Below, one piece after another: positions 1 to 4,419 of a DNA stretch of 5,942 nt. How positions within the stretch are numbered: the stretch's first letter is position 1; every line of letters begins with the position of its first letter. The position numbers were made by a program, and so were the translations under genes. Location: positions 1 through 5,942 of the forward strand of contig MGSU01000081.1 in the NCBI GenBank assembly GCA_001799195.1, written 5' to 3'. The DNA comes from Deltaproteobacteria bacterium RIFOXYA12_FULL_61_11 (GTDB lineage: Bacteria; Bdellovibrionota_F; JAHFAK01; YA12-FULL-61-11). Under the pieces are notes generated by a model, which had not been told where the DNA came from, ran no database searches, and was given only the letters and a program-made list of their open reading frames with translations.

Positions 1-159
1 TGGTTGCGGAAACAATTCTCCGGCCGCGCTCTGCCTCCGCAGACGGTCTATTCCGAGGAAGAAATCCTCGAACGCGTGGCCAGCGTGCCCGGGGCCATAG
101 GTTACCTCGCCGCGGACAAGGTCACGGATCGAGTCCGGGTGCTCTTGGTCATTCCGTGA
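1..159 (+). CDS. C-terminal end of a PstS-like periplasmic substrate-binding protein (partial, 5' end outside window)
   Basis: The first 52 codons of the window are open in frame 1 and end in TGA at 157-159. The visible peptide contains WLRKQFSGRALPP early on and GAIGYLAADK near the end. This is the pattern of short PstS-like phosphate/oxyanion-binding (PBP-like) proteins: a Trp/Phe-rich stretch with F-x-G-R-x-x-P-P, followed by a V-x-x-x-P-G-A-I-G-Y strand close to the C-terminus. Such proteins are periplasmic, and the small stand-alone versions often sit beside two-component sensors rather than ABC permeases. The stop codon overlaps the start of the following histidine kinase by 4 nt, so the two are probably co-translated and functionally linked; the protein may present a ligand such as phosphate to the kinase. 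The signal peptide and ligand-binding residues lie outside the window. The family call is by motif only; the ligand is an inference. Confidence 0.72.
   Translation, partial: WLRKQFSGRALPPQTVYSEEEILERVASVPGAIGYLAADKVTDRVRVLLVIP
156..159 (+). promoter_or_regulatory. GTGA stop/start overlap coupling the binding protein to the histidine kinase
   Basis: The GTG start of the kinase (156-158) shares two bases with the TGA stop of the PstS-like protein (157-159). There is no convincing purine-rich ribosome site just upstream of the GTG, which favours re-initiation by ribosomes that finish the first gene. Confidence 0.65.
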
Positions 160-1901
160 GCCTTCTCCGAGTATTGGCCCTGCGTCTCGATCCGCGCGCT
201 CGATCCCTGCGCACCCAACTCATCGCCTTCGTTGTACTCGGAGTTGCCGCCACCTCCCTGGCCTTCTACTCGTACACTGTCGGACAACAGCACCGGCTCT
301 TTGCCGAGGAGTTCGAGCGCAGCACCAAAGCCACGCTGGCAGCAGTGCGGCTGGGTATCGAGATCGGTCTTGGGGAGGAAAACTACGAGAATATCACTCG
401 CGTCCTGGAATGGGCACGGGCCGACGAGCGAGTTGCCTTCATCGTCTTGACCGACCAGGAACGGCAGGTCATCGCGGCCTATCCCGAAGAGTTGCTGAGC
501 CTGATGCCGGCCCAACTCGACGAGTATGAGAAGGACAGTGGTCTTCTTCGGCCGGTTTCGGTACGTTCGACCGAGTGGTTATCGCAGAGAGAGAAAGGAT
601 CCCTATTCATCGGGTTCTCTACCGCGCAGGTCCGGAAACTCGAAGCCCAGGCGCTACGCGATGTCGGGCTCCTTGCCTTGGGCTTTCTCATCTGCTCTAC
701 CCTGATCGCCTATGTTTTTGCCCTGACCATTACCCAGCCCTTGGTCCGCTTGAACAAGGTCGCCAGGGAACTCGCCGACCAGGTATTGAGCACCAGGGCC
801 GATGAGCGGCTCGGGAGCGTCGAGCTGCGTTCTCTGGCCAGGTCATTCAACCGCATGGTCGGCAGGTTGCTCGAGAGTCAGGCTCAGGTGTTCCAATCCG
901 AGAAATTAGCAGCCCTCGGGCAACTGATTGCCGGGATCGCTCACGAAATCAACACCCCGGCCGGCGCGATCGTCGGTGCGATCGGGGAGTTGGATCGGGA
1001 ACATCTGCCCTTGTTGCGCAGTACCCAGACCCTCTTGGCTGCGATACCGCATGAGTTGCATCCTCGCTTCCTACAGGTGTGCGAGCTGGTACTGGCATTG
1101 GAATACGACCTCTCCACGAGGGAGCAGCGCCAGGTTGCCCAAGAGGTCGCGCGTCACCTCGAGGCCATGGGGATCGAGAACGGTAGGGCGCTTTCCCGCA
1201 ACTTGGCCATCGTGGGTCTCCAGACTGGTCATCTCGAGTTGCTCCATCCTCTCTTCATTGCGGTGCCGCCGGCAGACCTCGTCGCGCATCTGCATAGCTT
1301 GGGCATGTCCAGGATCCATGTCCGCGACATCCGGCTGGCCATCTCGCGCATCGCTCAGATCGTCAAGGCGCTCAAACACTATTCCCACCTCGACAGTCAG
1401 GGTTGTGCACCGACCTCTTTGCAGGAGGACCTCGAAAACACCCTGATTATTCTCCACAACAAGCTGAAACGAGCGGTTGAGGTAGTGCGGGAATTCGAAC
1501 CAGTACCGCGCCTGGTTTGCAGGGCTGATCAGCTCAACCAGGTCTGGACCAACCTCATCAACAACGCGGTGCAAGCCATGCGTGGGACCGGTAGACTGAT
1601 CGTCCGGTTGCACGAAGCCGCGGGCAAGGTCGTGGTTGAGATCGAGGACAATGGATCCGGCATTCCACCGGAGGTCCTCCCGCGTATCTTCGAACCCTAT
1701 TTCACCACGAAACCCAAGGGCGAAGGCACTGGGCTTGGATTGTCGATCTCGCGTACCATCATCGAGCAACACCAAGGCACGATCGAGGTCGAGAGTGAGC
1801 CGGGACGGACCTGTTTCAGGGTTCTGTTGGATCCAGAACGGACCGCTTGCCAGAGCGAGCCCCTGCCGCCGATGGACGGGTCTTCAGGCAGCGATTCATA
1901 G
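156..1901 (+). CDS. Membrane-bound sensor histidine kinase (HAMP, DHp with long helical insert, HATPase)
   Basis: This 581-aa protein autophosphorylates on a histidine and passes the phosphate to a response regulator, which is not in this window. Visible parts: membrane helix at about residues 21-42; periplasmic region of about 125 residues (43-168) with a Cache/PAS-like strand near 91-110; second helix at 169-191; HAMP at 190-245, starting with the usual ITQPL; H-box LGQLIAGIAHEINTP with the phospho-acceptor His263 (codon 942-944); N-box NLINNAVQAM at 466-475; G1 DNGSGIP at 498-504; F-box FEPYFTTK at 512-519; G2 GEGTGLGLS at 522-530. All kinase boxes look intact. About 205 residues separate the H-box from the N-box, roughly 100 more than usual, because of a helical insert at about 275-395. 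The start is GTG at 156, overlapping the previous stop (GTGA); no strong Shine-Dalgarno is seen, so coupling is likely. The Ser/Pro-rich last 20 residues look unstructured. The stop overlaps the opposing gene. Confidence 0.95.
   Translation: MSLLRVLALRLDPRARSLRTQLIAFVVLGVAATSLAFYSYTVGQQHRLFAEEFERSTKATLAAVRLGIEIGLGEENYENITRVLEWARADERVAFIVLTDQERQVIAAYPEELLSLMPAQLDEYEKDSGLLRPVSVRSTEWLSQREKGSLFIGFSTAQVRKLEAQALRDVGLLALGFLICSTLIAYVFALTITQPLVRLNKVARELADQVLSTRADERLGSVELRSLARSFNRMVGRLLESQAQVFQSEKLAALGQLIAGIAHEINTPAGAIVGAIGELDREHLPLLRSTQTLLAAIPHELHPRFLQVCELVLALEYDLSTREQRQVAQEVARHLEAMGIENGRALSRNLAIVGLQTGHLELLHPLFIAVPPADLVAHLHSLGMSRIHVRDIRLAISRIAQIVKALKHYSHLDSQGCAPTSLQEDLENTLIILHNKLKRAVEVVREFEPVPRLVCRADQLNQVWTNLINNAVQAMRGTGRLIVRLHEAAGKVVVEIEDNGSGIPPEVLPRIFEPYFTTKPKGEGTGLGLSISRTIIEQHQGTIEVESEPGRTCFRVLLDPERTACQSEPLPPMDGSSGSDS
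978..1340 (+). other. Helical insert inside the DHp domain of the histidine kinase
   Basis: Residues of about 275-395 lie between the phospho-acceptor helix (His263) and the second DHp helix, which I place at ISRIAQIVKALKHYSHLD near 396-413. The insert is Leu/His/Glu-rich and reads as several amphipathic helices, with a motif VARHLEAMGIENGRAL near 331-346. From memory, a family of sensor kinases common in cyanobacteria has a similar insert, with an R/K-rich helix, an 'L-x-x-x-G-I' turn and then a 'K-I-V-x-A-L-K-x-Y' second DHp helix; this kinase follows that plan. The boundaries are by eye. Its role is unknown; a dimerisation or signal-input function is an inference. Confidence 0.65.
1896..1901. 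other. Tail-to-tail overlap of the two convergent transcription units
   Basis: The kinase stop TAG (1899-1901) and the enolase-homologue stop TGA (1898-1896 on the minus strand) lie in the same six bases TCATAG. There is no intergenic space for a terminator, and I see no GC hairpin followed by a T run just inside either gene. Transcripts from the two strands are therefore likely to overlap. Confidence 0.85.
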
Positions 1902-3470
1902 CTCAGTGCCCGCGGCGCCGAAGAGCCGAGTTCCTCGCGAGGAGGGATGGTGGGTCTGGCGCAGTGAAGCGATGATGGGTTCGTAGAATGCCTCGTCGCA
2001 GAGGGTCAACCCATCCCTGTCGAGCTTTTGACCGGCTTCACGAAGACTGAGCCAGGAAGGCTTCCCCTCTTTGACGGCTATCAACCGGTTATAGGCAACG
2101 GTGATGCCGAGCAGGGTGTTGGCCCCGAGACAGCGCTTGAGTTCGGCAGCTTCCTGGAGCTTCCCGACCGAGTCGTCGGGTTTGATCTGGCCAATGCGCG
2201 AAGCTTCTTGCAGCTCGGTCGCGAGTAACCGTTGGGTGAGAGTCAGTTGATCGGGTACATCCCCGAGGCGCATGCCCACGAGATGTAATTCCGAGACGAG
2301 TTGGTCTACGTTCCTGACCGCGTCGACGACCGGCACGAGGCAGGCTTCCGTTTCACCGGTGGACGTCCCGGCCGGAACCACAGCGTTGATCTCGAAACCG
2401 TTGGAGAGGCGAATTCTCACCCCGAGGGTCAGGTCACCCGTGTTCAGTGGGGCGGGGTAGCCCTTGAACATCTGGATCCTGGTGTCCGGCGAGAGAGGTT
2501 CGAACAGGGCCACGCCTGCGGCGAAGTCCTCGACCCATTGTTGGGCCATAGCATACCGCATTGCGCGTTCGATCAACTTGGCGCCGCCCCACTTCGCAAA
2601 AACGCAACGGCCCAACCCAGGACGGCGCAAAGAAAGCGCGAGGGCTACCTCTACCTCCATGAAGTCGATCGAGGAGGTCGAGCGGTGAGAACTGATAGTC
2701 AACCACCCGGCATGGTGGGCGGTTTCTGCCGCGCGCCAGCCTTCGAGCATGGTGCCGATTTGATTCATCTTCAGGAGTAGCATGTTGCCGGTTTTCTCGG
2801 CAATCAACGGACGGACCAAGCGGGCATTGGTGGTGGCTACGTCGTCGAGGGAAACAAAAACCCTCTCGCCGAAACGGGAGGTGAACTCCGACCAATGTCG
2901 CCAGGCCTCCTTCCGGCTGGCGAAAAGATCCTCGGCATAGAGGATAGGATAGGTATCGAGCATGGACTCATAGTATTCCATGAGCTGCATGGTATCGAAG
3001 CTCCTTCCATCCAACTCATAGACACCATTGCCTTTGTAAAAACGATCGGCCGCGCCGTCCACGCCGAAACACACCTCGCGCCCCAACGTGTAACCCGCTT
3101 CCTCGACGGCTTCAGCCAGGATTTTCCAAGCTCCCAACTCCCCCCAGGAGCGGAAGAAGGCGCCGATGCCGCCCTCGTTGCACGTGCCCATCACCCGCAT
3201 CCCTTCTTTACTGAAGATCAAGTTCATGGCTACATCTTGAATGGTGTTGGCCATTTCTTGGTTCGTACGCATGTCGTAGGTCAGGGGGATGAGGTGCCGT
3301 TCCTGGATGGACAGGTCCGACATCACGTATTTGAGGGTGCGGTTGCCGACCTTGGCCTTGATGACCCCGTGGGCTCCGCCCTGGATGGTGTTGCGCACCG
3401 GGAGGGGCACCGTTATTTCGATACCGTCGCGGCAGGCGGTGGTGGGTAAAGGGATGGAGTATTCGCTCAT
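1896..3470 (-). CDS. Circularly permuted enolase homologue (catalytic barrel first, N-terminal-type domain last)
   Basis: Enolase interconverts 2-phosphoglycerate and phosphoenolpyruvate. This 524-aa protein (enolases are about 430 aa) has both enolase domains in reversed order. Residues 20-315 match the TIM barrel: LPVRNTIQGGAH at 23-34, SIQE with Glu57, CNEGG with Glu99, VDGAADRFY with Asp138, PILYAED with Glu180, SLDDVATTN with Asp209/210, LLLKMNQIGT with Lys234, SSHRS with His262/Arg263/Ser264, and AKWGGAKLIERAMRY with Lys293. These align with yeast enolase His159, Glu168, Glu211, Asp246, Glu295, Asp320, Lys345, His373-Ser375 and Lys396. After a linker (about 316-340), residues 341-478 match the domain normally at the N-terminus: VVPAGTSTGETEA at 364-376, with Ser370 aligning with yeast Ser39, and LGANTLLGITVAYN at 448-461. 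A 45-residue tail follows. The start is ATG 3470, overlapping the upstream stop (ATGA) behind a GGGGG run 5 nt away; a longer frame from 3560 adds 30 low-complexity residues inside the neighbour and is rejected. Whether the substrate is 2-phosphoglycerate is unknown: the loop after His262 (STSSID versus SGETED) differs. Confidence 0.88.
   Translation of the reverse strand: MSEYSIPLPTTACRDGIEITVPLPVRNTIQGGAHGVIKAKVGNRTLKYVMSDLSIQERHLIPLTYDMRTNQEMANTIQDVAMNLIFSKEGMRVMGTCNEGGIGAFFRSWGELGAWKILAEAVEEAGYTLGREVCFGVDGAADRFYKGNGVYELDGRSFDTMQLMEYYESMLDTYPILYAEDLFASRKEAWRHWSEFTSRFGERVFVSLDDVATTNARLVRPLIAEKTGNMLLLKMNQIGTMLEGWRAAETAHHAGWLTISSHRSTSSIDFMEVEVALALSLRRPGLGRCVFAKWGGAKLIERAMRYAMAQQWVEDFAAGVALFEPLSPDTRIQMFKGYPAPLNTGDLTLGVRIRLSNGFEINAVVPAGTSTGETEACLVPVVDAVRNVDQLVSELHLVGMRLGDVPDQLTLTQRLLATELQEASRIGQIKPDDSVGKLQEAAELKRCLGANTLLGITVAYNRLIAVKEGKPSWLSLREAGQKLDRDGLTLCDEAFYEPIIASLRQTHHPSSRGTRLFGAAGTEL
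2031..2450 (-). other. Relocated enolase 'N-terminal' alpha+beta domain at the C-terminus of the permuted protein
   Basis: Residues of about 341-480 contain, in the correct internal order, a beta hairpin (LTLGVRIRLSNGFEINAVVP, like the enolase strand pair before the mobile loop), the mobile loop AGTSTGETEA (consensus SGASTGxxEA), the AVRNVDQLV helix (consensus AVxNVNxxI), a 20-30 residue variable helical region, and the closing helix CLGANTLLGITVAY (consensus LGANAILGVSLA) running to GKPSWLSLREAG (consensus GLPLYRYLGG). The consensus DSRGNPT start of this domain is degenerate, appearing as PLNTGDLTL at about 341-349. Confidence 0.82.
3467..3470 (-). promoter_or_regulatory. ATGA stop/start overlap coupling membrane protein and permuted enolase
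   Basis: On the minus strand the ATG of the enolase homologue (3470-3468) overlaps the TGA of the membrane protein (3469-3467). A GGGGG run at 3480-3476, inside the last codons of the membrane protein, leaves 5 nt to the ATG and can act as a modest ribosome site. This decides the enolase start and argues for coupled, roughly equal expression of the two proteins. Confidence 0.75.
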
Positions 3471-4399
3471 GCTTGCCCCCGTTGTTCCAGATGACGCTTC
3501 ACCTCGCTCAAGTCGAAGCCGTGGACACGTTCGTGTCGGGTCCCTGTCTGGGCTTTCCACTGCTCGACGACTGCGGTTTTATAGGCTCCACGGCCGGTGA
3601 GAAAGGTCCCCAGAAGAGAAATACAGCAGAGCGGTACGGTAATTCTCACGAGCAGCTCGAAGCCCTTTGGAAGAGGCGGGATCGATCCGTTCGAGGCCAA
3701 GACCGCGAGCATGACGAGTGGGGCGGCAAGGGCAAGGGCACCAAGAGCCACCGGGCGATCCCACCTGCCGGGTCCTGCTGCACTGACCGCGATCGGAGCC
3801 TCTCCGTCGAGCCGGTAGGAGAGACCGGTCTTGAGCACTCCCGGGAAAGTACCAAAGGGTAACCCGAGGAGTTGACCGATGAGGCGTCCCTTGCCGACGA
3901 TACCCTTGCTGAGCAATTCGTCCCAACGGACTTCGACATGTTCGGAGAGGTTGTTGGTCCGGTATGCTCGGAGAGCGACACTGCCCATGTGCCCGACGAT
4001 CATGCAATAGGTGAGGAACAGGGCGATGCCTGCGGAACTGCTGAGTTCGACAAGGTAGAAGAGGGCCGGATTCTCGAGAGCCTCTTGCAAGAAGGCAGGG
4101 AAGAGCAAACCGCTGACGAAGGCAAAGTGAAAGGCGAAGCCGAAATAGCCGCTGCCGATGAATTCACCCTCGAGCGTGGCGCTGTGGTTACCAGCAACTC
4201 TCGAGTAGAGAGCTTCTCGGTAACACGTATATCCGGCTTGTCGTGCGGATCGGTCGAGGAAACCAGTCGCATTAGGCGGTGCAGCATTCTTGCGCGTGGT
4301 GGACAGGAGTGCTTGGAGGCCGAGGAGCGCGTGCCCGAGAAGCCACGAGCGCGAAGAGAGCATCACGAGGCGGTGGAGAGGGGAAATGGTGAGTGGCAT
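3467..4399 (-). CDS. Integral membrane protein of unknown family, about four helices
   Basis: I do not recognise this 310-aa protein. Clear hydrophobic segments lie at about 84-104 (aromatic-rich, FGFAFHFAFVSGLLFPAF), 113-140, 216-236 and 248-268; a weaker one near 10-32 may be amphipathic or a membrane anchor. Positive charges cluster before the first strong helix, in the 141-215 loop and in the 270-310 tail, so the best model is four helices with both ends and the long central loop in the cytoplasm. The segment GEFIGSGYFGF at 78-88 and a Gly-rich stretch at 166-190 (GIVGKGRLIGQLLGLPFG) could be functional loops. The charged tail (HERVHGFDLSEVKRHLEQ) looks like a cytoplasmic helix. The start is ATG 4399 with AGGAGG 7 nt upstream; a frame open back to 4543 would add 48 residues with no membrane or domain signal, overlapping the gene upstream. 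It sits between a PEP-synthase-like protein and the permuted enolase, so a membrane anchor or transporter for their substrate is plausible but unproven. Confidence 0.85.
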   Translation of the reverse strand: MPLTISPLHRLVMLSSRSWLLGHALLGLQALLSTTRKNAAPPNATGFLDRSARQAGYTCYREALYSRVAGNHSATLEGEFIGSGYFGFAFHFAFVSGLLFPAFLQEALENPALFYLVELSSSAGIALFLTYCMIVGHMGSVALRAYRTNNLSEHVEVRWDELLSKGIVGKGRLIGQLLGLPFGTFPGVLKTGLSYRLDGEAPIAVSAAGPGRWDRPVALGALALAAPLVMLAVLASNGSIPPLPKGFELLVRITVPLCCISLLGTFLTGRGAYKTAVVEQWKAQTGTRHERVHGFDLSEVKRHLEQRGQA

Positions 4400-4406
4400 G
4401 GCATGC

Positions 4407-4412
4407 CCTCCT
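4407..4412 (-). promoter_or_regulatory. Ribosome binding site AGGAGG for the membrane protein
   Basis: A perfect AGGAGG lies in the 20-nt gap between the stop of the PEP-synthase-like gene (4420) and ATG 4399, with a 7-nt spacer. It is the best Shine-Dalgarno seen among the gene starts in the window and rules out the longer start at 4543. An overlapping ATG 5 nt upstream of the chosen one is in another frame. Confidence 0.85.
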
Positions 4413-4419
4413 GGGTTGT

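Noticed and set aside
1071-1775. 234-codon minus-strand frame opposite the kinase
   Set aside because: It is antisense to the conserved DHp and HATPase region and its translation shows no domain.
1932-1943. 12-base perfect palindrome TCCTCGCGAGGA near the convergent junction, considered as a terminator or operator
   Set aside because: It has no loop and no T run, lies inside the coding tail of the enolase homologue, and a single short palindrome is expected by chance in such GC-rich DNA.
1896-3470. 3-methylaspartate ammonia-lyase or another enolase-superfamily enzyme instead of enolase proper
   Set aside because: The LKMNQIGT, SHRS and STGExEA motifs and the Lys293-to-Tyr306 spacing match true enolase; superfamily members such as methylaspartate ammonia-lyase lack this set.
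3471-3560. 30-residue N-terminal extension of the permuted enolase, from an ATG at 3560
   Set aside because: It lies wholly inside the membrane protein gene, is low in recognisable structure, and the ATGA overlap at 3467-3470 with a G-rich site just upstream gives a better start.
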